Positions 1 through 6,886 of a stretch of DNA of 7,684 nt are shown here, piece by piece (within the stretch, counting starts at the first letter, position 1; each line of letters begins with the position of its first letter). The position numbers and the translations under genes are program-made. The notes below the pieces were generated by a model, which searched no databases, was not told where the DNA came from, and was given only the letters and a program-made list of their open reading frames with translations. This DNA comes from an uncultured Collinsella sp. (GTDB lineage Bacteria; Actinomycetota; Coriobacteriia; Coriobacteriales; Coriobacteriaceae), in contig CABUVC010000074.1 in NCBI GenBank assembly GCA_902494855.1, forward strand, positions 1 to 7,684, in the 5' to 3' direction.

Positions 1-301
1 CGACGGTGCGGTTGGCATTCCACTGCTCGAGCTCGGAGATAAAACCGTCGATCGCCTCGTCCATGACGGCGGTGACAGCGGCGTCCATGTCGGCAAAGTA
101 GTGGTAGAACAATGAGCGCGTGCAGCCGGCTCGCTTGGTCACGGCCGAGACGGATAGATGCGACACGCCTAGCTCAGAGCTCACGGTGCGCACGGCGGCG
201 AGGATCTCGCGACGGCGTTCGTCGCCCGTCAAGCGCTTTGCCGCGCTATCGGATGCGGGGACGGCATCGACCACAGAGGTATCTGCTGTGTTGTTGCTCA
301 T
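1..301 (-). CDS. TetR-family transcriptional regulator, N-terminal part (runs off left edge)
   Basis: Reading the minus strand from ATG at 301-299 gives 100 uninterrupted codons to the window edge, so the C-terminal ligand-binding domain is missing. Residues about 26-88 form a TetR N-terminal DNA-binding domain: a first helix (RRREILAAV), then the helix-turn-helix with LSVSAVTKRAGCTRSLFYHYF at about 49-69, where the G-x-x-x-x-x-L-F-Y-H-Y-F pattern is the family hallmark. Residues 1-22 are a polar leader. A purine-rich AAAGGCGG lies about 7 nt upstream of the ATG on the coding strand and supports this start. The gene is divergent from the flavoprotein gene, and two perfect palindromes of TetR-operator type lie between them. 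By family precedent it probably represses itself and perhaps the divergent genes. The ligand cannot be guessed from this part. Confidence 0.9.
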   Translation of the reverse strand, partial: MSNNTADTSVVDAVPASDSAAKRLTGDERRREILAAVRTVSSELGVSHLSVSAVTKRAGCTRSLFYHYFADMDAAVTAVMDEAIDGFISELEQWNANRTV

Positions 302-359
302 GTTTTGCCGCCTTTCATCCTCTTTTGCCTGACCGTTCGCCTAACAGTCTTGAATATTG

Positions 360-374
360 TTGACGGTTCGTCAA
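360..374. promoter_or_regulatory. Palindrome 1, candidate TetR operator
   Basis: TTGACG-GTT-CGTCAA is a perfect inverted repeat with 6-bp arms and a 3-bp centre. It lies 59 bp from the TetR start codon and shares the core TTGAC-N5-GTCAA with the second palindrome, whose centre is 23 bp away. Operators of this size and symmetry in a divergent tetR intergenic region are typical of the family. Binding is inferred. The arms also resemble -35 hexamers, so binding could occlude RNA polymerase, but I could not assign a convincing -10 partner on either strand. Confidence 0.6.
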
Positions 375-382
375 TACTATTT

Positions 383-397
383 TTGACACAATGTCAA
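383..397. promoter_or_regulatory. Palindrome 2, candidate TetR operator
   Basis: TTGACA-CAA-TGTCAA is a second perfect inverted repeat with 6-bp arms and a 3-bp centre. The arms match those of palindrome 1 except for one symmetric change (G/C to A/T). On the opposite strand the 5' extension becomes GTTGAC, as in palindrome 1. Two like sites 23 bp apart, about two helical turns, suggest two dimers on roughly the same face of the DNA. The arm TTGACA equals the -35 consensus. Confidence 0.6.
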
Positions 398-490
398 CTA
401 ATGGCGGGTGAACGGCATGGGGGCATGCCCGGCCTGCAAAAAAGAGGGGTGCCGCGGTCTCGCCGGGCTGTGGCAAGAGAAGGGACAACC

Positions 491-3268
491 ATGATTCTCA
501 ACGGACCGGGGATTAGCTACACCGAGCCCGACATCGGTTCGGAGTTCGTGCCGCCGCTGCCGGAGCATCCGCGCGAGGCCATCGTCAAACTGTGCGAGCA
601 CTGCACCAACCGTCTGTTGCACCGCGACGAGCTGCTGGGCTACGAGTACTGGTCGTTTGCCGAGGCCGCGACCGACGAGCAGGCCGAAGTGCTCTGCAAG
701 ATGAAGATGCGCCGTCCCTATACGCTGCCCGAGATGGCCAAGCTCACCGGCATGCCCGAGACCCAGATCGAGAAGATGCTCGACGACATGAGCTACACGG
801 GTCTGCTCGAGTACAACTGGGAAAACCCCGAGCGCGCCAAGCAATGGGTGTTGCCCATGCTGGTGCCGGGTTCTGCCGAGTTCCTCAACATGCGCGTGAG
901 CCAGCTCGAGGAGCACCCGGTCTATGCCAAGTTCTTTGAGCAGGCGTCCAAGGGACCGCTGTCCAAGGCCACGCCGATGGTGCCGCCCGGAGGCGCCGGT
1001 ATCGGCATGCACGTCATTCCGGTCGAGAAGGCCATTGACGCCGCGAGCACCTCGGTGCCTATTGAGCATATCGAGCACTGGCTCGACAAATACGAGGGTA
1101 AGTATGCCGCCAGCACCTGCAGCTGCCGCGCGAGCCGTCGCGTGATGGGTGAGGGCTGTGCCGACGACCCGGCCGATTGGTGCATCGCCGTGGGCGATAT
1201 GGCCGACTACGTGGTCGAGACCGATCGTGGCCATTACGTGACCCGCGACGAGGTTTACGACATCCTGCGCCAGGCCGAGGACAACGGCTTTGTGCACCAG
1301 ATCACCAACATCGACGGCGAGAACAAGATCTTCGCCATCTGCAACTGCAACGTCAACGTGTGCTACGCCCTGCGCACCTCGCAGCTGTTCAACACGCCCA
1401 ACCTGTCGCGCTCGGCCTATGTCGCCAAGGTCGAGAAGGACAAGTGCGTGGCCTGCGGTCGCTGCGTTGAGGTGTGCCCGGCCGGCGCCGCCAAGCTGGG
1501 CCAGAAGCTCTGCAGCAAAAAGGCGGGCGGACAGGTGCCCGAGTATCCGCGCCAGGAGCTGCCCGATGCCACCAAGTGGGACCACACCAAGTGGTCGCCC
1601 AACTACCGCAACGACAACCGCATCGAGACGCATGAGTCCGGCACCGCTCCCTGCAAGACGGCCTGCCCCGCGCACGTTGCCGTTCAGGGCTATTTGAAGC
1701 TCGCGGCTCAGGGTCGCTATGACGAGGCGCTGGCGCTCATCAAGCGCGAGAACCCGCTGCCCGCTATCTGCGGCCGTGTGTGCAACCGCCGCTGTGAGGA
1801 TGCCTGCACCCGCGGCCGTGTGGACGCCGCCGTGGCCATCGACGAGGTCAAGAAGTTCATAGCCCAGCGCGATCTGGATGCCGCGACTCGCTATGTCCCA
1901 CCTGTGGTGACCCCGACGCGTGCCGGCGGCTTCGACCAGAAGATTGCCATCATCGGCGCCGGTCCGGCCGGTCTGTCCTGCGCTTTTTATCTGGCCGAGA
2001 AGGGCTACAAGCCCGTCGTGTTCGAGAAGAACGAGCGCCCGGGCGGCATGCTCACCTACGGCATTCCCAGCTTTAAGCTGCAGAAGGATGTTATCGAGGC
2101 CGAGGTCGAGATCATTCGCCTGATGGGTGCCGAGTTCCGCTATGGCGTTGAGGTCGGTCGCGACGTGACGCTCGACGAGCTGCGCGCGCAGGGCTTTAAG
2201 GCCTTCTACGTTGCCATTGGCTGCCAGGGCGGCCGCCTTGCTGGTATTCCGGGTGAGGATGCCGAGGACGTGACCGTGGCCGTCGACTTTTTGCGCGAGG
2301 TCAACAGTGGCATGATCGACGCGCTGCCCGGCCGCACCATTGTGGTGGGCGGCGGTAACGTGGCTATCGATGTCGCGCGCAACGCCTGCCGTCTGGGTTC
2401 CGAGCACGTTGAGATGTTCTGCCTGGAGAGCGAGGCCCAGATGCCCGCCAGCGAGGAAGAACGTCGCGAGGCCGTTGAGGACGGCGCTCACATCAGCTGC
2501 GGCTGGGGCCCCAAGGAGATTCACCTGGACGAGGCCGGTCGTGTGTGCGGTATCACCTTCAAGCGCTGCACGCGTGTCTTTGACGACGAGGGCCGTTTTG
2601 CGCCCGAGTACGACGAGAACGATCTGCGCCGTGTCGATGCCGACCGTGTCGTCATGTCGATTGGCCAGTCCATTGTGTGGGGCGACCTGCTGGCTGGCTC
2701 CAAGGTGGAGCTCGGCCGCGGCCAGGGTGCCCTTGCCGATCCCCAGACCTACCAGACCGCCGAGCCAGACATCTTTGTGGGCGGCGACGTCTACACCGGC
2801 CCCAGCTTTGCCATCGACGCCATTGCCGCCGGTCACGAGGCCGCCGTGTCCATCCATCGCTTTGTGCAGCCAGGCTCCACGCTCACCATCGGCCGCAACC
2901 AGCGCCACTACACCGCGCTCGACCGCGACGATGTCGTGATCGAGAGTTACGACAACGCGAGCCGCGAGGTTGCCCACGTGGACCGCGAGCGCGAGAAGGC
3001 TGCGCCGTTTAGCGAGTATGTTGAGACCTTTACCGAGGAGCAGGTGCGCGCCGAGACCGCCCGCTGCCTGGGCTGCGGCGCCTCGATCGTCGACCCCAAC
3101 AAGTGCATCGGCTGCGGCCTGTGCACCACCAAGTGCGCGTTTGACGCCATCCATCTGGATCGCGACCGCCCCGAGTGCTCCACGATGGTCAAATACGAGC
3201 AAAAGCTCCCAAGTCTGGGCAAGTATGCTTTGAAGCGCGCCATCAAGATTAAGTTCGGTCGCAAGTAA
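491..3268 (+). CDS. Multi-domain iron-sulfur flavoprotein, GltD-like (FAD/NAD(P)H oxidoreductase with ferredoxin domains)
   Basis: This 925-residue, probably cytoplasmic, redox enzyme begins at ATG 491, chosen because AGAAGGGA lies 6-7 nt upstream; the frame is open further upstream to 305, but that stretch crosses the operators and lacks a good ribosome site. Visible parts: residues 1-200 with C35/C38 and a winged-helix-like stretch near 76-110; a second cysteine-rich region (C210, C212, C223, C231, C284, C286, C291); a [4Fe-4S] ferredoxin motif C319-C322-C325-C329; the Fer4_20 cysteines of GltD relatives (C388, C392, C427, C431, C435, C439); FAD Rossmann motif GAGPAG at 489-494; NAD(P)H motif GGGNVA at 620-625; FAD motif GGD at 764-766; and a C-terminal ferredoxin C872-C875-C878-C882 preceded by C859/C862. 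Family knowledge supports electron transfer between NAD(P)H, FAD and ferredoxin. It is much longer than GltD (about 470 residues). No large GltB-type subunit is next to it, so glutamate synthase activity is not supported. The partner and substrate are unknown. Confidence 0.85.
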   Translation: MILNGPGISYTEPDIGSEFVPPLPEHPREAIVKLCEHCTNRLLHRDELLGYEYWSFAEAATDEQAEVLCKMKMRRPYTLPEMAKLTGMPETQIEKMLDDMSYTGLLEYNWENPERAKQWVLPMLVPGSAEFLNMRVSQLEEHPVYAKFFEQASKGPLSKATPMVPPGGAGIGMHVIPVEKAIDAASTSVPIEHIEHWLDKYEGKYAASTCSCRASRRVMGEGCADDPADWCIAVGDMADYVVETDRGHYVTRDEVYDILRQAEDNGFVHQITNIDGENKIFAICNCNVNVCYALRTSQLFNTPNLSRSAYVAKVEKDKCVACGRCVEVCPAGAAKLGQKLCSKKAGGQVPEYPRQELPDATKWDHTKWSPNYRNDNRIETHESGTAPCKTACPAHVAVQGYLKLAAQGRYDEALALIKRENPLPAICGRVCNRRCEDACTRGRVDAAVAIDEVKKFIAQRDLDAATRYVPPVVTPTRAGGFDQKIAIIGAGPAGLSCAFYLAEKGYKPVVFEKNERPGGMLTYGIPSFKLQKDVIEAEVEIIRLMGAEFRYGVEVGRDVTLDELRAQGFKAFYVAIGCQGGRLAGIPGEDAEDVTVAVDFLREVNSGMIDALPGRTIVVGGGNVAIDVARNACRLGSEHVEMFCLESEAQMPASEEERREAVEDGAHISCGWGPKEIHLDEAGRVCGITFKRCTRVFDDEGRFAPEYDENDLRRVDADRVVMSIGQSIVWGDLLAGSKVELGRGQGALADPQTYQTAEPDIFVGGDVYTGPSFAIDAIAAGHEAAVSIHRFVQPGSTLTIGRNQRHYTALDRDDVVIESYDNASREVAHVDREREKAAPFSEYVETFTEEQVRAETARCLGCGASIVDPNKCIGCGLCTTKCAFDAIHLDRDRPECSTMVKYEQKLPSLGKYALKRAIKIKFGRK

Positions 3269-3300
3269 GTAGTCATAACGGGAACGGCGGAAGGAAATAA

Positions 3301-3729
3301 ATGCACGAGCTCGGAATCGTCTATCACATCATTCGCGATGTTGAGAATGTGGCGCGCGCTCATGGCGTGCGTCGCGTTTCGAGCGTCACGCTGCTGCTGG
3401 GCGAGGTCTCGGGCGTCGTTCCCGACTTGCTGCTCGACGCTTGGCGCTGGGTAGCAGATAAAAAGCCTATCGCGCAGGGCGCGGAGCTTATCGTGGAGCC
3501 CGTCGAGGCCGTGACGCATTGCGAGGCGTGTGGCTGCGACTACGCGACGGTCGAGCACGGCAAGACCTGTCCCCATTGCGGTAGCGGCGAGACCTATTTG
3601 CTGCAGGGCCAAGAGGTAATGATCAAACAGATCGAGACCCCCGACGAGGACCCGGCAGACGCTGCTCCTGACGGCCTCTCCGACGCCCCCGATGCCGTCG
3701 ACGCCGCCAACCCTCTCCACATCGCCTAA
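3301..3729 (+). CDS. hypA: Hydrogenase maturation nickel metallochaperone HypA
   Basis: HypA delivers nickel, with HypB, to the large subunit of [NiFe] hydrogenases in the cytoplasm. The 142-residue product begins MHEL, where the N-terminal Met-His-Glu is the family nickel site. The zinc site is two CX2C pairs, C74/C77 and C90/C93, with an extra C79. The family fold is recognisable in LLLGEVSGVVPDLLLDAW. The start is fixed by the conserved MHE and by GGAAGGAA about 5 nt upstream. Usual HypA length is about 113-120 residues; here residues 114-142 form an added tail rich in Asp, Ala and Pro with about eight acidic residues, probably disordered. It lies 32 nt after the flavoprotein gene in the same orientation with no terminator between, so co-transcription is likely. 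No hydrogenase subunit or other hyp gene is in the window. Confidence 0.93.
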   Translation: MHELGIVYHIIRDVENVARAHGVRRVSSVTLLLGEVSGVVPDLLLDAWRWVADKKPIAQGAELIVEPVEAVTHCEACGCDYATVEHGKTCPHCGSGETYLLQGQEVMIKQIETPDEDPADAAPDGLSDAPDAVDAANPLHIA

Positions 3730-3792
3730 CATCTAATGTCTACATGGGCTAGAGTTCTAAACATATTTGCTTCGGTTAGTCAAGTCATGTCT

Positions 3793-3803
3793 GTTTAAAC
3801 AAA
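3793..3803. repeat. GTTTAAACAAA motif, copy 1
   Basis: The 11-bp sequence contains the 8-bp palindrome GTTTAAAC and recurs exactly at 3955-3965, 162 bp downstream, in the same orientation and the same intergenic region. It may be a protein-binding site, but AT-rich DNA makes chance recurrence more likely than in the rest of the window. Confidence 0.35.
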
Positions 3804-3936
3804 ATGGTGGCACGCAGACGCATTGGGATTCACCTAAAAGCGGTCTTAACGAACGGTGCACCTTTATATGTCTTTGAAAACAATCAGCAAATCACGTTTT
3901 AGCAGGCAATGAGCTATAAGCCAGCAATGTAATCAA

Positions 3937-3947
3937 TTTGTAACAAA
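3937..3947. promoter_or_regulatory. Palindrome TTTGT-A-ACAAA, possible operator
   Basis: This is a perfect 11-bp inverted repeat about 50 bp upstream of the TATAAT box, between the two copies of the GTTTAAACAAA motif. It shares the ACAAA element with them. A regulatory role is inference only. Confidence 0.3.
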
Positions 3948-3954
3948 CTTAGAC

Positions 3955-3965
3955 GTTTAAACAAA
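3955..3965. repeat. GTTTAAACAAA motif, copy 2
   Basis: This is an exact second copy of the motif at 3793-3803. It ends 25 bp before the TATAAT box, so it would sit around -40 relative to the likely transcription start, a usual place for an activator or repressor site. Confidence 0.4.
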
Positions 3966-3990
3966 TAATCCAACCATTTGCGAATTTAGC

Positions 3991-3996
3991 TATAAT
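3991..3996 (+). promoter_or_regulatory. Candidate -10 box of the PTS operon promoter
   Basis: TATAAT is a perfect -10 hexamer in the AT-rich leader, giving an expected start of transcription near 4003 and a leader of about 64 nt. The hexamer 17 bp upstream (ATCCAA) is a poor -35 match, which would fit a promoter needing an activator. A second hexamer TATACT at 4014-4019 has no good -35 either and overlaps the leader hairpin. Confidence 0.4.
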
Positions 3997-4017
3997 TCCA
4001 CAATCCAAACAGGTATA

Positions 4018-4058
4018 CTCCTTTCATGTCATGTAGGAAATACGTAGACAAAAAGGAG
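4018..4058 (+). promoter_or_regulatory. Leader hairpin sequestering the EIIAB Shine-Dalgarno sequence
   Basis: CTCCTTT at 4018-4024 is exactly complementary to AAAGGAG at 4052-4058, which is most of the ribosome binding site of the EIIAB gene. Inside it, 4027-4035 pairs with 4041-4050 (nine pairs, one of them G-U, with A4046 bulged) around a GGAAA loop at 4036-4040. The two stems are separated by a small internal loop (C4025, A4026 opposite A4051). The result is about 16 pairs that would hide the Shine-Dalgarno sequence. Whether it switches with a ligand, protein or temperature cannot be read from the sequence. Confidence 0.5.
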
Positions 4059-4066
4059 GTTATGTG

Positions 4067-5056
4067 ATGGTAAGTATTGTTCTTGCTAGCCACGGGGACT
4101 TGGCAGCTGGAATCAAGCAGACGGGCTCGATGGTCTTTGGCGATCAACCGTCTGTTGCCGTGGTCTCGCTCGAGCCGAGCATGGGCCCCGACGATTTCCG
4201 TGCCAAGGTCGAGGAAGCAGTCGCTTCCTTCGAGGACCAGGAGCAGGTGCTCTTCCTCGTTGATCTGTGGGGCGGCACGCCGTTCAACCAGATCAGCGGG
4301 CTCATCGAGGGCCACGATTCCTGGGCTATCGTCACCGGTGTCAACCTGCCTATGCTCATCGAGGCATATTCGCAGCGCTTTGACGCAAAGAACACTGCAC
4401 ATGCGATCGCAAAACATCTCGTGACTGAGGCTAAGGCTGGCGTGCGCGTCAAGCCCGAGTCTCTGGAGCCCGAGGAGAAGAAGCCGGCTGCGGCCGCCGC
4501 TGCTCCTGCAGGCGCCATCCCTCCGGGAACGGTCATCGGCGATGGGCGCATCAAGATCGCCCACGTCCGTATCGACACCCGTCTGCTTCATGGCCAGGTG
4601 GCCACCACGTGGACCAAGCAGATCAACCCCAACCGCATCATCGTGGTCTCCGACGGCGTTGCTCACGACGAGCTCCGCAAGACCATGATCGAGCAGGCTG
4701 CCCCTCCGGGAGTCCATGCCAACGTCGTGCCCATCAAGAAGATGGCCGAGGTCGTCAAGGACACGCGCTTTGGCGACACCAAGGCGATGCTGCTGTTCGA
4801 GAACCCGCAGGATCTGCTCAGGGCCATCGAGGCCGGCGTCGACATCAAGGAAGCCAACATCGGTTCCATGGCCCACTCCAAGGGCAAGGTCGTCGTCACT
4901 AACGCTGTCGCTATGGGCGATGACGATGTCAAGACCATCGAGGCTCTCAAGGCCAAGGGCGTCAAGTTCGAGGTCCGCAAGGTTCCTTCGGATTCCTCCG
5001 AGGATCTCGACGCCATGTTGAAGAAAGCTAAGGCCGAACTGGCCGCTCAAGCATAG
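4067..5056 (+). CDS. manX: PTS mannose-family fused EIIAB component
   Basis: This cytoplasmic phosphotransfer protein takes phosphate from HPr on its EIIA domain and passes it via EIIB to the sugar entering through EIIC/EIID. The 329-residue product has an EIIA-Man domain (about 1-125) with the active histidine H9 in LASHGDLA and the typical DLWGGTPFN motif. An Ala/Pro-rich linker at about 139-155 follows, then an EIIB domain with the active histidine H175 in RIDTRLLHGQV. These positions nearly coincide with His10 and His175 of E. coli ManX (323 residues). The start is ATG 4067 rather than the in-frame GTG 4064, because AAGGAGG at 4053-4059 is 7 nt from the ATG and too close to the GTG. It is the first gene of the operon, 18 nt before EIIC. 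The sugar (mannose, glucose, fructose or an amino sugar) is not determined by sequence alone, so the symbol marks the family. Confidence 0.93.
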   Translation: MVSIVLASHGDLAAGIKQTGSMVFGDQPSVAVVSLEPSMGPDDFRAKVEEAVASFEDQEQVLFLVDLWGGTPFNQISGLIEGHDSWAIVTGVNLPMLIEAYSQRFDAKNTAHAIAKHLVTEAKAGVRVKPESLEPEEKKPAAAAAAPAGAIPPGTVIGDGRIKIAHVRIDTRLLHGQVATTWTKQINPNRIIVVSDGVAHDELRKTMIEQAAPPGVHANVVPIKKMAEVVKDTRFGDTKAMLLFENPQDLLRAIEAGVDIKEANIGSMAHSKGKVVVTNAVAMGDDDVKTIEALKAKGVKFEVRKVPSDSSEDLDAMLKKAKAELAAQA

Positions 5057-5074
5057 TAAAGGAGGGTCCGATAC

Positions 5075-5893
5075 ATGTCTGCAATCACTATTCTGCTTGT
5101 TGCGATTGTCGCGTTGCTTGCCGGTATGGAAGGCATTCTGGATGAGTTCCAGTTCCATCAGCCGCTCGTGGCATGCACGCTTATCGGTCTCGTAACCGGT
5201 CACCTTCAGGAGGGCATCCTCCTGGGCGGTTCGCTCCAGATGATGGCCCTTGGCTGGGCTAACGTCGGCGCCGCTGTCGCGCCTGACGCCGCTCTGGCCT
5301 CGGTCGCTTCTTCGATCATCATGGTGCTCGCCCTCAACGGTGGCGCCACCGATTCGGCCAAGGCCGTTACCGCCGCCATCGCCGTCGCCGTCCCGCTGTC
5401 GGTCGCTGGTCTGTTCCTGACCATGATCTGCCGTACCATTGCTACCGCTATCGCTCACGCCATGGACGGTTGCGCCGAGAAGGGCGACTTCTCCGGCATC
5501 GAGCGCTGGCAGTATGCTGCCATCCTCATGCAGGGCCTTCGTATCGCCATCCCGGCAGTGCTTCTGTGCGTCATCCCAGCCGAGGCCGTTACCAACGCGC
5601 TTAACGCTATGCCCGACTGGCTGTCCGGCGGCATGGCTGTCGGCGGCGGCATGGTCGCTTCCGTCGGTTACGCCATGGTCATCAACATGATGGCCACCAA
5701 GGAGACCTGGCCGTTCTTCATCCTCGGCTTTGTCCTTGCTGCCATCCCTCAGCTCACGCTGATCGCCCTTGGCCTCATCGGCATCTCCCTTGCCCTCATC
5801 TACCTTGGCCTTAAGGATCTGGCCAAGCAGGGTGGCGGCATGGGCGGTGGCTCCGGCGACCCGCTCGGCGACATTCTGAACGATTACGAGTAG
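5075..5893 (+). CDS. manY: PTS mannose-family EIIC membrane component
   Basis: This integral membrane protein of 272 residues forms, with EIID, the sugar channel. Hydrophobic segments are visible at about 3-21, 30-42, 77-90, 93-120, 147-172 and 212-246. The EIIC-sorbose/mannose signature region runs from about residue 38 with repeated glycines (GLVTGHLQEGILLGGSLQ) and continues into GWANVGAAVAPDAA. The length matches E. coli ManY (about 266). The C-terminus is a glycine-rich tail (GGGMGGGSGDPLGD) followed by an acidic end. The start ATG 5075 follows GGAGG at 5061-5065 by 9 nt. The gene sits 18 nt after EIIAB, and its stop codon overlaps the ribosome site of EIID, which supports tight translational linkage. 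Confidence 0.93.
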   Translation: MSAITILLVAIVALLAGMEGILDEFQFHQPLVACTLIGLVTGHLQEGILLGGSLQMMALGWANVGAAVAPDAALASVASSIIMVLALNGGATDSAKAVTAAIAVAVPLSVAGLFLTMICRTIATAIAHAMDGCAEKGDFSGIERWQYAAILMQGLRIAIPAVLLCVIPAEAVTNALNAMPDWLSGGMAVGGGMVASVGYAMVINMMATKETWPFFILGFVLAAIPQLTLIALGLIGISLALIYLGLKDLAKQGGGMGGGSGDPLGDILNDYE

Positions 5894-5909
5894 GAGGGGA
5901 GTGATACAT

Positions 5910-6830
5910 ATGGCAGAGAACAAGATTCAGCTCACCAAGGCTGACCGCAAGAAGGTTTGCTTCCGTCATCAGTTCCTTCAGGGCTCGTGGAACTACGAGC
6001 GTATGCAGAACGGCGGCTGGTGCTTCGCAATGATCCCTGCGATCAAGAAGCTCTACACCAGCAAGGATGACCAGATTGCCGCTCTTAAGCGCCACCTGGA
6101 GTTCTATAACACCCACCCCTATGTTTCCGCCCCCGTCATTGGCGTTACCCTCGCCCTCGAGGAGGAGCGCGCCAACGGTGCTCCGATCGATGATGTCGCC
6201 ATCCAGGGCGTCAAGGTCGGTATGATGGGCCCGCTCGCCGGCGTCGGTGACCCCGTCTTCTGGTTCACCCTTCGCCCGATTCTGGGCGCTCTGGGCGCTT
6301 CCCTGGCTATGTCCGGCAGCATCGTCGGTCCGCTGCTGTTCTTCTTCGCGTGGAACATCATCCGTTACGCCTTCCTGTGGTACACGCAGGAGTTTGGCTA
6401 CAAGGTCGGCTCCTCCATCGCCAAGGACCTCTCCGGCGGTCTGATGGGCAAGGTCACCGAGGGTGCTTCCATCCTGGGTATGTTCATCATCGGCGCCCTG
6501 GTCGAGCGCTGGGTGTCCATTTCCTTCACCCCGGTCGTCTCCAAGGTCACGCAGTCCGCTGGCGCCTATATCGACTGGGCCAACCTGCCCGCCGGTTCTG
6601 AGGGCATCAAGCAGGCATTGACGATGTACAGCTCTGTCGGTGCCAACGCACTCGACCCGGTGAAGGTCACCACGCTTCAGGCCAACCTCGATCAGCTCAT
6701 CCCCGGCCTTGCCGCCGTGTGCCTGACCCTTCTGGTCTGCAAGCTCCTCAAGAAGAAGGTCAGCCCGATCGTCATCATCCTGGCTCTCTTCGCCGTCGGC
6801 ATCATCGGTCGCGTCTGCGGCTTCATGTAA
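5910..6830 (+). CDS. manZ: PTS mannose-family EIID membrane component
   Basis: EIID is the second membrane subunit specific to the mannose PTS family and is needed with EIIC for transport. The 306-residue product has the long soluble N-terminal part of the family, with FLQGSWNYERMQNGGWCFAM near residues 27-46 and YNTHPYVSAPVIGVTLALEE near 70-90. The signature GMMGPLAGVGDPVFW is at about 104-118, and hydrophobic segments follow, the last at about 290-306. E. coli ManZ is of similar length (about 283-286). The start is ATG 5910: GGAGGGG at 5893-5899 lies 10 nt upstream, whereas an in-frame GTG at 5901 would leave only 1 nt. A 120-nt gap with a strong hairpin separates it from the DUF956 gene. 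Confidence 0.93.
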   Translation: MAENKIQLTKADRKKVCFRHQFLQGSWNYERMQNGGWCFAMIPAIKKLYTSKDDQIAALKRHLEFYNTHPYVSAPVIGVTLALEEERANGAPIDDVAIQGVKVGMMGPLAGVGDPVFWFTLRPILGALGASLAMSGSIVGPLLFFFAWNIIRYAFLWYTQEFGYKVGSSIAKDLSGGLMGKVTEGASILGMFIIGALVERWVSISFTPVVSKVTQSAGAYIDWANLPAGSEGIKQALTMYSSVGANALDPVKVTTLQANLDQLIPGLAAVCLTLLVCKLLKKKVSPIVIILALFAVGIIGRVCGFM

Positions 6831-6886
6831 GCACGCTTCGGCTTAAGACCGAGAGTTGCTAGGCAAGGGCTTTTGAGCCATTGAAA

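Larger units (their letters stand above)
3730..4066 (+). other. AT-rich intergenic leader upstream of the PTS operon
   Basis: This 337-bp stretch is clearly richer in A+T than the coding DNA on both sides. It contains no credible gene and no clear terminator for hypA. What can be seen, from left to right: GTTTAAACAAA at 3793-3803, a small perfect palindrome TTTGT-A-ACAAA at 3937-3947, a second GTTTAAACAAA at 3955-3965, a TATAAT box at 3991-3996, a TATACT box at 4014-4019, and a hairpin at 4018-4058 that covers the Shine-Dalgarno sequence of the EIIAB gene. The arrangement suits a regulated promoter with upstream activator or repressor sites and a structured 5' leader. The regulator is not in the window. 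Confidence 0.6.

Noticed and set aside
305..490. Longer N-terminus for the flavoprotein starting at 305
   Set aside because: It would run through the operator palindromes and has no fitting ribosome site, whereas ATG 491 has AGAAGGGA at proper distance and the protein is recognisable only after it.
398..3202. A 934-codon open frame on the minus strand opposite the flavoprotein gene
   Set aside because: Its translation is low-complexity, rich in Ala, Gly, Val, Leu and His, as expected opposite a gene with strong G/C third-position bias. The plus strand carries clear cysteine and nucleotide-binding motifs.
3736..3798. A 20-codon open frame after hypA
   Set aside because: It has no Shine-Dalgarno sequence, no similarity I recognise, and lies in AT-rich DNA where such frames are common.
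3808..3823. Sigma-54 (-24/-12) promoter beginning TGGCAC, since mannose PTS operons are sigma-54 dependent in some bacteria
   Set aside because: The TTGC element at the required distance is missing and the GC is one base off; the site is also about 250 nt from the gene.
3986..5923. A 645-codon open frame on the minus strand opposite the EIIAB and EIIC genes
   Set aside because: It has no recognisable domain, and the plus-strand genes in the same DNA are unmistakable PTS components with ribosome sites.
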